Shown here one piece after another: positions 51,741 through 62,758 of a stretch of 64,000 nucleotides of DNA. Made by a program: the position numbers and the translations under genes. The first letter of the stretch is position 1; every line of letters starts with the position of its first letter. The notes beneath the pieces are model-generated. The model saw nothing but the letters and a program-made list of their open reading frames with translations, had not been told where the DNA came from and did no database searches. Source of the DNA: Streptomyces syringium (GTDB lineage Bacteria > Actinomycetota > Actinomycetes > Streptomycetales > Streptomycetaceae); NCBI RefSeq assembly GCF_017876625.1, contig NZ_JAGIOH010000001.1, positions 2,852,001-2,916,000 of the forward strand. Reading direction: 5' to 3'.

Positions 51741-53363
51741 TCAGTCCCCGGCGGAGGCGACGAACGTCCGGGCCGCCTTGTCGTGCCAGCACTGCCGCCA
51801 CGGCCGGTCGACGAGGCACCACAGCACGTTCACCACGCCGACGACGAGGACGCCCAGCACCCCGTACACCAGCCAGCGGCGCAGGGCCGCCCCGAAGGAG
51901 ACGGTGTCGTGGGACTCGATGTCGAGGACGCGCACCCCGCACAGCTTCTTGCCGAGCGTGCGCCCCCATGCGGCGGTGGGCAGCGCCTCGTAGAGCACGC
52001 CGAAGAGCAGCAGCACGCCGAGGACGATGCCGAGGTAGGTGCCGGTGGTGCCGTCGAGCAGCCAGACCGTCACGGTCTGCCCGGACTGCTTCGCCTGCCG
52101 CACCTTCTCGTCGATGTGGTCGACGGACTTGCCCCACAGCGGCACGGCCGCCGCGCCCACGGCTCCGGCGAGGACGGCCGTGTCGACGAGCCGGGCGGCG
52201 AGCCGCCGGCCGAGCGCGGCGGGCCTGCCCTGCGTCTGGCTCATCCTCAGGAACGGGTCGTCCTTGGGCGGCTTCCACCCCATGGCGTCGCCGGGGTGGG
52301 CCTGTGCGAGCTGCTGCACCTGCTGGGCCCAGCCGACGGGGGCGGGCCGCTCCGGGCGCTCTTCCTGCCGCTGCTCCCGGCGCTCTTCCTGCCGCTGCTC
52401 CTGTCGGGTGGGCGCGGGCCGCTCCGGGCGGCTTTCGTCGTGCCGGGGCCGGGGCTGGGGGGTGACGGTGGTGGCGGGCAGCACCGGGCGGCGCTGCGCC
52501 GGGCGCTCCCGCTCGGCGGGGGCCGCGGCCGGCGCCGGGGTGGCGGCCTCGGCGGCGCGGGCGTCGGGCCACACCTGGGGGGCGGGCGAGAGGTCCGGGT
52601 CGGGCTGCGGCCGGGCCGGCGGGCGGAGCTGCATCGTGCCGCCGGGCTTGACGGCCGTGGGGGCGGGGCCCGGGCCGGGGCGCTTGGCGCGGATGGTCAG
52701 CGTGCCGTCGCCGCGGGCGGGCCGGGCGTCACCGCCGCGCGCGGCGCCGGGGCGGCTCTCCGGGGCGGTGGACGCGTCGGTGGCGGGGTCGGTGGCCGCA
52801 CCCGGCAGGCGGGGGTCGCGGGCGGCGGGAAGGGCCGCGCCCGGGGCGCCGCTCAGGCCGGCCCGGGGGTCACGCGGGTCGTGGGAGTCACGCGGGTCGC
52901 GCGAGTCGCTGGGGCCACGGGTGTCGGCACCCGGGTCGTTGCGCCCGGCACCGTCGTCCCGACCGCCGCCGTCGTTCCGGCCGGCCGCCTCGGCGCGGGC
53001 GTCGCGCAGCGCGGGCTCCTCGTCCAGGAACATGGGCCCGGTCTCTTCCGGCAGCGGCCCGGCGCTCTGCGCGGTGTCCACCTGACGGTCCGCCTGGCGG
53101 TCCGCCTGACGGGCAGTCTCCCGCGGGGCAGGGGAGGCCGGCTGAGGGACCGGCGGCAGGGGGGCGGCGAGCGCGGGGGCCGCGACGGGGGCCACCCCGG
53201 CGGGCGGCGCGGGCATCGGCTCCCCCTCGGCGGGGGCGGGCCGGCTCGTACCGGGCACCCAGGCCGCTCCGCTCCAGAACCGGATATAGCTTGGAATGGA
53301 GGGATCTGGATACCACCCAAAAGCGGGGCTGCCGTCGGCGGATCCTGAGGTAGGGGCGCTCAT
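51741..53363 (-). CDS. DUF2510-RDD membrane protein
   Basis: 540 residues. Residues 14-40 hold a DUF2510 module (FGWYPDPSIPSYIRFWSGAA), then about 300 residues of Pro/Arg/Ala-rich low complexity, then the RDD domain (ALGRRLAARLVDTAVLAGAV, AWGRTLGKKLCGVRVL). ATG at 53363 with GGAGA ahead. Paralogue of the preceding-numbered RDD gene, 91 nt apart on the same strand. Confidence 0.87.
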   Translation of the reverse strand: MSAPTSGSADGSPAFGWYPDPSIPSYIRFWSGAAWVPGTSRPAPAEGEPMPAPPAGVAPVAAPALAAPLPPVPQPASPAPRETARQADRQADRQVDTAQSAGPLPEETGPMFLDEEPALRDARAEAAGRNDGGGRDDGAGRNDPGADTRGPSDSRDPRDSHDPRDPRAGLSGAPGAALPAARDPRLPGAATDPATDASTAPESRPGAARGGDARPARGDGTLTIRAKRPGPGPAPTAVKPGGTMQLRPPARPQPDPDLSPAPQVWPDARAAEAATPAPAAAPAERERPAQRRPVLPATTVTPQPRPRHDESRPERPAPTRQEQRQEERREQRQEERPERPAPVGWAQQVQQLAQAHPGDAMGWKPPKDDPFLRMSQTQGRPAALGRRLAARLVDTAVLAGAVGAAAVPLWGKSVDHIDEKVRQAKQSGQTVTVWLLDGTTGTYLGIVLGVLLLFGVLYEALPTAAWGRTLGKKLCGVRVLDIESHDTVSFGAALRRWLVYGVLGVLVVGVVNVLWCLVDRPWRQCWHDKAARTFVASAGD

Positions 53364-53797
53364 GGTCTCCGATGTCCCGTATCTGTTCGGCCGTACTGGG
53401 GTGTCGTGACTGGGGTTCGTGCCTGGTGGTTCGTGACTGGGGTGTCGGGTCGGTGGGGCGGATGGCGGCAAACAGTCTGCCGCACGTGCCCGAGGTCGTG
53501 TATGCCGCTCCGGACCCGGATGACGGGACCTTGTGATCTCTATGCGCAAAAGGCAACCCGGAGCTCAACCAACAGGTCTACCAGACGGCCCAGTCGTCTG
53601 TGGCCGTCCCGCGGGCGGGACCACTCACACGTGCGACCGGCCGACGCGGTGCGACCCGCAGTGTCGCCCCGCGAAAAAAATTCGGATGGATGTGGCGAAG
53701 TCGCGTAATGGTGTGGGGGTCGATGCGCTCTATCCGGTGCGGGCCCGTTCACAAGGGGCCACGCACCGAGAGAAGCAGAGCAGAGAGGGCGCACTAG
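53364..53797. promoter_or_regulatory. 434-bp divergent spacer
   Basis: Lies between the leftward DUF2510-RDD gene and the rightward ssgG-like gene. An A7 tract near 53674 followed by TTCGGATGG marks a local GC drop that may contain promoters. No repeat or gene is seen. Confidence 0.35.
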
Positions 53798-54268
53798 ATG
53801 CACACCGTGGTGGAACGAGAGCTGGAGCTCAGCCTGGTGCTGTCGCCGGAGCGCAGCATCCCTGTACCGGCCAGGCTGACCTACCGGACGAAGGACCCGT
53901 ACGCCGTCCACATCGCTTTTCACATCACCTCCGAGCGGCCCGTGCACTGGACGTTCGCCCGGGAGTTGCTGGTGGAGGGCGTCTTTCGGCCATGCGGGGT
54001 CGGTGATGTGCGGGTGTGGCCGGCCAAGACCGGCCGACGGTCGACGGTCTGCGTGGCGCTGACGTCGCCGGACGGCTGCGCGCTGCTGCGGGCGCCCGCG
54101 TCGGCGGTGGCGGCGTGGCTGGAGCGCACGCTGCGGGCCGTCCCGCCGGGCACGGAGTCCGAGCTGCTCGGCCTGGACGAGGCCCTGCGCGAGCTGCTGG
54201 CCCCGACGCCGGGCGACGACCCGTGGGGGCGTGATCCGTGGTCGCCGGAGGAGACGCCGGAGCCGTAG
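53798..54268 (+). CDS. ssgG: SsgA-family sporulation/cell-division protein
   Basis: 156 residues: VERELELSLVLSPERSIPVPA, YRTKDPYAVHIAFHI, VHWTFARELLVEGVF and GVGDVRVWP are the SALP family blocks. The family, restricted to sporulating actinomycetes, directs septum and spore-wall machinery. The symbol rests on position between the RDD genes and hpd, where I remember ssgG in S. coelicolor; sequence alone shows only SsgA-like. GAGAGGGCG precedes the ATG. Confidence 0.8.
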   Translation: MHTVVERELELSLVLSPERSIPVPARLTYRTKDPYAVHIAFHITSERPVHWTFARELLVEGVFRPCGVGDVRVWPAKTGRRSTVCVALTSPDGCALLRAPASAVAAWLERTLRAVPPGTESELLGLDEALRELLAPTPGDDPWGRDPWSPEETPEP

Positions 54269-54338
54269 GCCGTGCCGGCCGGATCATGTGAGTGGACGCT
54301 GCGGGACCGTGTCGCCCGCGCCTCCGCTGCGCGGCGGT

Positions 54339-54412
54339 GTCCTCGAACGCCGGACGGGCTGCTGTGCTCTGTCCTCAATCGCCGGGCGGGCTCGAATCGA
54401 GCCCGCCCGGCG
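54339..54412. repeat. Palindromic intergenic element, copy 4 (diverged)
   Basis: A solitary left-type arm (54339-54362, GTCCTCGAACGCCGGACGGGC) is followed by a full palindrome with variant core CGCCGGGCGGGCTCGA (54380-54395) and its complement (54397-54412). The right arm ends two bases before the stop of the FAD oxidase, so it may act as its terminator. Confidence 0.85.
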
Positions 54413-54413
54413 G

Positions 54414-55819
54414 TCAGAGGTCCAGGACCTTGCCCGGGTTGAGCAGGCCGAGCGGGTCGAAGACCGCCTTGATGCCCCGCTGCATCTCCAGCCCCACCGG
54501 GCCGAGTTCCCGGGCCAGCCACTCCTTCTTCAGCACGCCCACACCGTGCTCGCCGGTGATCGTGCCGCCCAGCTCCAGGCCGAGGGCCATGATCTCGTCG
54601 AAGGACTCGCGGGCGCGGCGCGCCTCGTCGGGGTCGGCGGGGTCGAAGCAGACGACGGGGTGGGTGTTGCCGTCACCGGCGTGCGCGCAGACGCCGATGG
54701 TGAGGGCGTACTTCTCGGCGATGGCCGCGGTGCCGTCGAGCATGTCGGCGAGCCGGGAGCGCGGCACGCAGACGTCGTCGATCATCGTGGCGGGCCGCAG
54801 GGTCTCCAGGGCGGGCAGGGTCATCCGGCGGGCCTGGAGGAGGAGGTCGGACTCGGCGGCGGAGTCGGCGGGACGACCTCGGTGGCCCCGGCGGCGTCGG
54901 CGGGGACGACCTCGGTGGCCCCGGCGGCGGTGCACAGTTCGGCGACGGCCGCGAGGTCCGGGGCCGGGTCGGGGGTGTCGAAGGCGGCGAGCAGCAGGGC
55001 TTCGGTGGTGTCGGGCAGGCCCATGCGCGTCATCGCGTTGACGGCGCGGACGGACGTGCCGTCCATCAGCTCCAGCAGTGAGGGCGCGTGGCCGCGGGCC
55101 ATGATGGCGCAGACGGCCGCGCAGGCCGCGGCGGCGGAGGGGAACTCGGCGGCCAGCACCCGCTGTTCGGGCGGTGCGGGCTTGAGCGCCAGGACCGCCT
55201 TGACGACGATGCCGAGGCTGCCCTCGGAGCCGACGAAGAGCCGGGTGAGGTCGTAGCCCGCGACGCCCTTGGCGGTGCGGCGGCCGGTGCTCATCAGCCG
55301 CCCGTCGGCGAGGACGACGTCGAGGCCGAGGACGTACTCGGCGGTGACCCCGTACTTCACGCAGCACAGGCCGCCGGAGGCGGTGCCGATGTTGCCGCCG
55401 ATGGTGCACTGTTCCCAACTGGAGGGGTCCGGCGGATAGTAGAGGCCCTGCTCGGCGACGGCACGGGAGAGGACGGCGTTGACGACCCCCGGCTCGACGA
55501 CCGCGACCCGGTCGACCGGGTTGATCTCGATGATCCGGTCCATCTTGACGAGCGAGAGCACGATGCAGCCGTCGCTGGCGTTGGCCGCGCCGGACAGCCC
55601 CGTGCGGGCCCCTTGCGGGACGACGGGGACGCGCAGCGCGGTCGCGGTCCGCATGACGTGCCGCACCTGCTCGACGGTGCGCGGCAGCACGACGACAGCG
55701 GGGGTGCCGGCTTCGCAGAAGCTCGCCATGTCGTTGGCGTACGCGCGTATGACGTCGGGATCGGTGAGCACGGCTTCGCCGGGAAGGCCTTGGTGGAGCA
55801 GCTTGATCAGTTCGCCCAT
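54414..55819 (-). pseudogene. FAD-linked oxidase (GlcD/LldD-type) with frameshift
   Basis: The 5' frame (55819 to about 54880) encodes the FAD-binding half: VPVVPQGARTGLSGAANASD, CTIGGNIGTASGG, LFVGSEGSLGIVVKAVLALK. The 3' frame, +1 shifted, encodes SAAESDLLLQARRMTLPALE through the C-terminal GDGNTHPVVCFD and GTITGEHGVG. Together they make a normal ~460-residue glycolate/D-lactate oxidase-type protein. The break falls in a 33-nt tandem duplication (AAGATEVVPAD) whose second copy lacks one base. This could be true inactivation or a sequencing error in a GC run. Confidence 0.85.
54871..54936. repeat. 33-bp tandem duplication at the frameshift
   Basis: GGACGACCTCGGTGGCCCCG begins at 54871 and again at 54904. 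The copy further 3' in the gene lacks one G (C on the coding strand) next to GACGACC, shifting the frame. Confidence 0.85.
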
Positions 55820-55885
55820 GGGGAGTTCCTTCCCCTACCCGCCCCTTCCCATAACCGGGGCTCCGCCCCGGCCCCCGGTCCGGGG

Positions 55886-55930
55886 TCGCCGGACGGGCTT
55901 GGTTTTCAAGCCCGTCCGGCGATTGAGGAC
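55886..55930. repeat. Palindromic intergenic element, copy 5
   Basis: TCGCCGGACGGGCTTG (55886-55901) and CAAGCCCGTCCGGCGA (55907-55922) are exact complements around GTTTT, followed by TTGAGGACACCGCGCGCAGC. It lies between leftward hpd and the FAD oxidase gene. Confidence 0.9.
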
Positions 55931-55964
55931 ACCGCGCGCAGCGCGGCCGGTGCCCCCGAACCGG

Positions 55965-57696
<1,732 letters not shown>

Positions 57697-57783
57697 GGGA
57701 GCGGAGGAGTCTCGCAGGACCGAGGGCCCGGAGGACTCGAGGACGAAGGACCGGCTCGGCGACATTGCGGCGAGGAGGAGCGG

Positions 57784-58431
57784 GTGAGCTTCTGGGAGTA
57801 CGTCGGCAACCGTCACGCCCAGTTGCTGGCGGACACGTACCAGCACGCCAGCGCGGTGTTCCAGTGCATGGTCGTCGCCACCCTGCTCGGCGTGGCGATC
57901 GGCGTGGCCACCTACCGCAGCGAGTGGGCCGGCAATCTCGCCGTCACCTCGACCGCGACGATCCTGACCATCCCCTCCCTGGCGCTGATCGGTCTGCTCA
58001 TCCCGATCACGGGCCTCGGGGTGGCTCCCACGGTCACGGCGCTGACGCTCTACGGGCTGCTGCCGATCGTCCGCAACGCGATCGTCGGTCTGCGCGGGGT
58101 GGACGCCTCGCTGGTGGACGCGGCGACCGGCATCGGCATGTCCCGGCCCGCCCGGCTGTTCCGGGTGGAGCTGCCGCTCGCCTGGCCGCCGATCCTCACC
58201 GGCATCCGGGTCTCCACGCAGATGCTGATGGGCATCGCCGCGATCGCCGCCTACGCCTCGGGGCCCGGCCTCGGCAATGAGATCTTCCGGGGCATCTCGT
58301 CGCTGGGCAGCGCCAACGCGCTCAACCAGGTGCTCGCCGGGACGCTCGGCATCATCGTCCTGGCGCTGCTCTTCGACGCCGCGTACGTCCTGATCGGCCG
58401 GCTGACCATCCCGAGGGGGATCCGTGCCTGA
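57784..58431 (+). CDS. Quaternary-amine ABC transporter permease (first)
   Basis: 215 residues, about six membrane segments with the OpuCB-like EAA loop GLRGVDASLVDAATGIGMS. GTG start with GAGGAGGAG ahead. First of four genes for a betaine/choline/carnitine-type importer (permease, ATPase, permease, binding protein). The next gene starts eight bases before its stop. Confidence 0.9.
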   Translation: MSFWEYVGNRHAQLLADTYQHASAVFQCMVVATLLGVAIGVATYRSEWAGNLAVTSTATILTIPSLALIGLLIPITGLGVAPTVTALTLYGLLPIVRNAIVGLRGVDASLVDAATGIGMSRPARLFRVELPLAWPPILTGIRVSTQMLMGIAAIAAYASGPGLGNEIFRGISSLGSANALNQVLAGTLGIIVLALLFDAAYVLIGRLTIPRGIRA

Positions 58432-59716
58432 GTCGCCCGCCGCACCACTACCGGCCGGGGCGGGGCAGTCCCCCGCCGGCCGGAAGCCGTCCGGGGCCAC
58501 CATCCAGCTGGAGAACCTCACCAAGCGCTATCCGGGCAGCGCCACCCCCGCCGTGGACTGCGTGAACATGGAGATCAAGGCGGGTGAGCTGGTGGTCTTC
58601 GTGGGCCCGTCCGGCTGCGGCAAGACCACCACGATGAAGATGATCAACCGGCTGATCGAGCCGACGTCGGGCCGGATCCGGATCGACGACGAGGACGTCA
58701 CCGACATGGACCCGGTGAAGCTCCGCCGCAAGATCGGCTACGCGATCCAGTCCTCCGGGCTGTTCCCCCATATGACCGTCGCGCAGAACATCGCGCTCGT
58801 GCCGAGGATGACGGGCTGGTCGAAGGCGCGGATCAGCGCCCGGGTGGAGGAGATGCTGGACCTGGTGGGCCTGGACGCGGGCGAGTTCCAGGGCCGCTAC
58901 CCCCGGCAGCTCTCCGGCGGCCAGCAGCAGCGCGTCGGGGTCGCCCGCGCGCTGGCCGCCGATCCGCCCGTCCTCCTGATGGACGAACCGTTCGGGGCGG
59001 TCGACCCGATCACCCGCGACCACCTCCAGGACGAGCTGATCCGGCTCCAGCACGAGCTGCACAAGACGATCGTCTTCGTCACCCACGACTTCGACGAGGC
59101 CATCAAGCTCGGCGACCGCATCGCGGTGCTGCGCGAACGCTCGCACATCGCCCAGTTCGACACCCCCGAGGCGATCCTCACCAACCCGGCCGACGACTTC
59201 GTCTCCGGCTTCGTCGGCGCCGGCGCGGCGCTCAAACGGCTCAACCTCACCCGCGTACGGGACGTACCGGTGGTGGACTTCCCGACCGCCACCATCGACG
59301 ACCCGCTCCAGTCGATATTCGACAAGCTCCGCTCCGGCACGACCAACGAACTGCTGCTGCTGGACCGCCACCACCGCCCGTACAAATGGCTGCGGCGCGG
59401 CGACCTGATGCGCGCCAAGGGCTCCCTGGCCCGGGCGGGCACGCTCGTGCACGACACGGTCACCCGGGACGCGACGTTGCGCGACGCGTTGGAGGCGGTG
59501 CTGACGGACAACACCGGGCGGGTGGCGGTGACCGGGCGGCGCGGGGTGTACGAGGGCGTGGTGGACATGGAGACGCTCATGAACTCCGTCCAGCAACTGC
59601 TGGAGGAGGACCGGCTCGACGCCGTGGAGCACCAGCACGAACTGGAGGAGCGGCGCGCCCAGCAGACCCGGCAGGAGCAGGAGGGCACGACCGGCGGGCA
59701 GGGGGAACGGGCATGA
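58424..59716 (+). CDS. Quaternary-amine ABC transporter ATPase with CBS domains
   Basis: 430 residues. Walker A VGPSGCGKTTTMKM, Q-loop IQSSGLFPH, signature LSGGQQQRVGVA, Walker B VLLMDEPFGAVDPITRD, switch VTHDFDEA. The C-terminal ~130 residues resemble tandem CBS domains that sense ionic strength in OpuA-type transporters. GTG start overlapping the first permease gene. Confidence 0.92.
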   Translation: MPESPAAPLPAGAGQSPAGRKPSGATIQLENLTKRYPGSATPAVDCVNMEIKAGELVVFVGPSGCGKTTTMKMINRLIEPTSGRIRIDDEDVTDMDPVKLRRKIGYAIQSSGLFPHMTVAQNIALVPRMTGWSKARISARVEEMLDLVGLDAGEFQGRYPRQLSGGQQQRVGVARALAADPPVLLMDEPFGAVDPITRDHLQDELIRLQHELHKTIVFVTHDFDEAIKLGDRIAVLRERSHIAQFDTPEAILTNPADDFVSGFVGAGAALKRLNLTRVRDVPVVDFPTATIDDPLQSIFDKLRSGTTNELLLLDRHHRPYKWLRRGDLMRAKGSLARAGTLVHDTVTRDATLRDALEAVLTDNTGRVAVTGRRGVYEGVVDMETLMNSVQQLLEEDRLDAVEHQHELEERRAQQTRQEQEGTTGGQGERA

Positions 59717-59756
59717 GGCGGGCCCCGGCACACCCGGCACACCCGCGGGTGGCGCC

Positions 59757-60689
59757 GTGACGCGCGGGGACGGGCCGCCGCCGGAGGGCGAGCGGCACGC
59801 GGGCGAGCACGAGGTCCAGGGCATCGCCTTCCGCGACCTCGAGGAGAGCGGCGGCGCCGGACCGCGACCGCACGGGCCGTCGGGCACCGGCCTCGACGGC
59901 CCCGGCCGCGACGGGCAGTCCCCGCCCGCCCCGGCCACGGCTCCCCCACGCCGCCGCATCACGTGGCAGAAGCTGACCTTCCTGCCCGCCACTTTGACCC
60001 TGGTGCTGCTCGCCACCTGGCTCTGGTTCCGCGGCGCCGACCTCGACTCCATCGCCCGCAACTCCATCGACAACGGCAATGTGTGGCTGCGGCTGCGCCA
60101 GCACATCTATCTCACCGTCGTCTCCACCTTCTTCGTGCTGATCATCGCCATCCCGCTGGGCATCCTGCTGACCCGCCGCAGGCTGCGGCCCGCGGCGCCC
60201 GTGGTGATGGGCGTGGCCAACATCGGCCAGGCCACGCCCGCGATCGGCCTGCTGGCGCTGCTGGTGATCTGGCTGGGCATCGGCACCCGGGCCGCGCTGA
60301 TCGGGATCATCGCGTACGCGGTGCTGCCCGTGCTCGCCAACACCGTCGCGGGTCTGAAGGCCATCGACCCGACGCTGGTGGAGGCCGCGCGCGGCATCGG
60401 CATGTCCCCGGTCGGGGTGCTGCGCAGGGTCGAACTGCCGCTGGCCGTGCCGCTGATCCTCGCGGGGGTGCGCACCGCGCTCGTCCTGAACGTGGGCACG
60501 GCGACCCTCGCGTACTTCGGCGGGGGCGGCGGGCTCGGCGATCTGATCGCCTCCGGCATCACCAATCAGCGGATGTCGGTGCTGGTGCTGGGGTCGTTGC
60601 TGACGGTGGCGCTGGCGCTGCTGGTGGACTGGCTGGCGTCCCTGGCGGAGCTCCTGCTGCGGCCGCGCGGACTGGAGGGCGGCAGGTGA
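59757..60689 (+). CDS. Quaternary-amine ABC transporter permease (second)
   Basis: 310 residues: an unusually long ~70-residue Pro/Gly-rich cytoplasmic N-terminus, then about six membrane segments with EAA loop GLKAIDPTLVEAARGIGMS. Sequence similarity to the first permease shows they are paired pore subunits. GTG start; stop overlaps the next start (GTGA). Confidence 0.9.
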   Translation: MTRGDGPPPEGERHAGEHEVQGIAFRDLEESGGAGPRPHGPSGTGLDGPGRDGQSPPAPATAPPRRRITWQKLTFLPATLTLVLLATWLWFRGADLDSIARNSIDNGNVWLRLRQHIYLTVVSTFFVLIIAIPLGILLTRRRLRPAAPVVMGVANIGQATPAIGLLALLVIWLGIGTRAALIGIIAYAVLPVLANTVAGLKAIDPTLVEAARGIGMSPVGVLRRVELPLAVPLILAGVRTALVLNVGTATLAYFGGGGGLGDLIASGITNQRMSVLVLGSLLTVALALLVDWLASLAELLLRPRGLEGGR

Positions 60690-61699
60690 CGGCGGGGCGG
60701 GCGGCGCGCAGGGGCGGCGCGGCGCGCACGGTCTGGGCGGCGGCCCTCGCGGGCGCGCTGCTGGGCCCCTTCGTGCTCGGCGGCTGCGGGCTGACGAGCG
60801 GCTCGCCGATGGTCGACGACGTGGCGCCCGGATCGGTCGGCCAGGGGCTGCCGCTCAAGGGCGCGGATCTGACCGTGACCTCGAAGAACTTCAGCGAGAA
60901 CATCATCCTCGGCCAGATCATGGGCCTCGCCTTCAAGGCGGCGGGCGCGAGCGTCCTGGACCGCACCAACATCCAGGGGTCGATCGGTGCCCGCGAGGCG
61001 GTCAAGACCGGTGGCGCGGACGGGATGTACGAGTACACCGGCACCGCCTGGATCACCTACCTCGGCCACGACAGGCCGATCACGGACCCGAGGGAGCAGT
61101 GGCGGGCGGTGCAGAAGGCGGACGCACGCAACGGCATCGTCTGGCTCGCGCCCGCCGCGCTCAACAACACCTACGCGCTGGCGCTGAACCGGGCGAACGA
61201 GAAGAAGTACGGGACGAAGACGCTCTCCGACGTCGCCGCGCTGTCGAAGTCGGACCCGTCGGCCGTGTCGCTGTGCGTGGAGAGCGAGTTCGCGGCCCGC
61301 AACGACGGGCTGCCGGGCATGGCGAAGACCTACGGCATGAACGTCCCGGCCTCCCGCATCCAGAAGATGGACGGCGGCATCATCTACACCCAGGTCTCGG
61401 GCGGCGGCTCGTGCACGTTCGGCGAGGTGTTCACCACCGACGGCCGCATCAAGGCCATGAACCTCGCGGTGATGCAGGACGACAAGCACTTCTTCCCCAA
61501 CTACAACGCCGCCCCGGAGATCAACGGCAAGGCGATGCGGAAGTACCCGGCGATCAGGGACGTGCTCGATCCGATCACGGCGAAGCTGACGAACGACGTG
61601 GCGCGGGAGCTGAACGCGAAGGTCGACGTGGACGGGGAGGACCCGCACGAGGTGGCCAAGGACTGGCTGGTCAAGGAGGGGTTCATCAGGAAGGGGTGA
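60686..61699 (+). CDS. Glycine betaine/choline-type substrate-binding lipoprotein
   Basis: 337 residues. Lipobox LGGC (Cys about 34) after a basic signal. OpuAC/ProX-type features: LTVTSKNFSENIILGQIMGL, YEYTGTAWITYLGH, and LVKEGFI at the end. It binds the ligand outside the membrane and delivers it to the two permeases. GTG start coupled to the second permease. Confidence 0.92.
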   Translation: MTAGRAARRGGAARTVWAAALAGALLGPFVLGGCGLTSGSPMVDDVAPGSVGQGLPLKGADLTVTSKNFSENIILGQIMGLAFKAAGASVLDRTNIQGSIGAREAVKTGGADGMYEYTGTAWITYLGHDRPITDPREQWRAVQKADARNGIVWLAPAALNNTYALALNRANEKKYGTKTLSDVAALSKSDPSAVSLCVESEFAARNDGLPGMAKTYGMNVPASRIQKMDGGIIYTQVSGGGSCTFGEVFTTDGRIKAMNLAVMQDDKHFFPNYNAAPEINGKAMRKYPAIRDVLDPITAKLTNDVARELNAKVDVDGEDPHEVAKDWLVKEGFIRKG

Positions 61700-61759
61700 C
61701 GCGGGTGACGCCCGGACGGCGCGGGAGGCCGTTGGGCGGTCGGCTGCTGTCGGCTGCGG

Positions 61760-62560
61760 TCAGCAGCTGGGGACCTTCTGCCCGGCCGCCAGGGCACGCA
61801 GCGAGGCCACCGCGTCCTTCAGCTCGCTCACCGGGATCAGCTGCAGTCCGCTCGGGACCTGGCCGTCGGCGTCCGAGCACTCGCCCTTCGGGACGAGGAA
61901 GACGGTCGCCCCGTCCCGCTTGGCGGCCTGCGTCTTCAGCGCCACACCGCCGACCGCACCCACCGTGCCGTCGGGCTCGATGGTGCCGGTGCCCGCGACC
62001 GTCCGGCCGCCGGTGAGATCGCCGCCGCGCCCGTCGCCCTCCAGCTTGTCGACGATGCCGAGCGCGAAGAACAGCCCGGCGCTCGGCCCGCCGATGCGGG
62101 CGAGGCTGAGGTCGACCTTCACGTCCTTCGGGGACCGCTTGAGATAGCGCAGCGCGGCCCGGGCGGCGTTGTCCTGCGACTTCGCCATCTCGGCGAAGTT
62201 GTGCTTCTCGGCGTCCTCGTCCGACTTGCCCGGCGGGTAGACGGAGTCGCGCGGCATGACGGCACGGTCGGAGCGGAACCAGCTGTCGAGGACGTCACTC
62301 AGGCTCGCCTTCACCTGCGGGCCGGTGGCCACGATGGTGGTCATGCGCAGCTGCCCGCTGGTCCGACGGCTCTCGGCACCACTGATGCTGATCACGGGCT
62401 TGCGGTCCTCGGAACCGAGGACGTTCACGGTCGAGCCGGGTTGCGCGATCGCGAACGGCAACGGCACGAACGCCGCGACAGCGAGCAGGGCGACGACGAG
62501 CGTCGCGCAGACCGCGAGGGTACGGGCACGCGACCGAGCGAGGAGAGACACAGCTGGCAT
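61760..62560 (-). CDS. Membrane-anchored S16 (Lon-like) peptidase
   Basis: 266 residues. N-terminal membrane helix (VCATLVVALLAVAAFVPLPF) then an extracytoplasmic domain. The Lon Ser-Lys dyad is seen as GGPSAGLFFALGIVD (Ser) and LKTQAAKRDGATVFLVP (Lys). It matches YlbL-type secreted Lon-like proteins but lacks a clear PDZ domain. Convergent with the ABC operon. Confidence 0.85.
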   Translation of the reverse strand: MPAVSLLARSRARTLAVCATLVVALLAVAAFVPLPFAIAQPGSTVNVLGSEDRKPVISISGAESRRTSGQLRMTTIVATGPQVKASLSDVLDSWFRSDRAVMPRDSVYPPGKSDEDAEKHNFAEMAKSQDNAARAALRYLKRSPKDVKVDLSLARIGGPSAGLFFALGIVDKLEGDGRGGDLTGGRTVAGTGTIEPDGTVGAVGGVALKTQAAKRDGATVFLVPKGECSDADGQVPSGLQLIPVSELKDAVASLRALAAGQKVPSC

Positions 62561-62603
62561 GCTGCGAATCTAGTTCACTCGTGATCGCGACGTGCGCGGC
62601 GGT

Positions 62604-62664
62604 GTCCTCAATCGCCGGACGTGGCTGAGCTCAGCCGAGACCAGCCCGTCCGGCGTTTGAGGAC
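62604..62664. repeat. Palindromic intergenic element, copy 6
   Basis: Left arm from 62604 (GTCCTCAATCGCCGGACG) and right arm 62642-62664 (CAGCCCGTCCGGCGTTTGAG...) pair, with an inner GGCTGAGCTCAGCC palindrome. The right flank CGCCCGCAGGGCGCCCGCCG matches the other copies. It lies between the S16 and IclR genes. Confidence 0.88.
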
Positions 62665-62758
62665 GCGCCCGCAGGGCGCCCGCCGCCGCAGGCGGCCAGA
62701 CGGCCCGGCGGACGCCGACCGCCGGGGAACCCGAATCCCGAACAGCCCAGCGGCAGCG

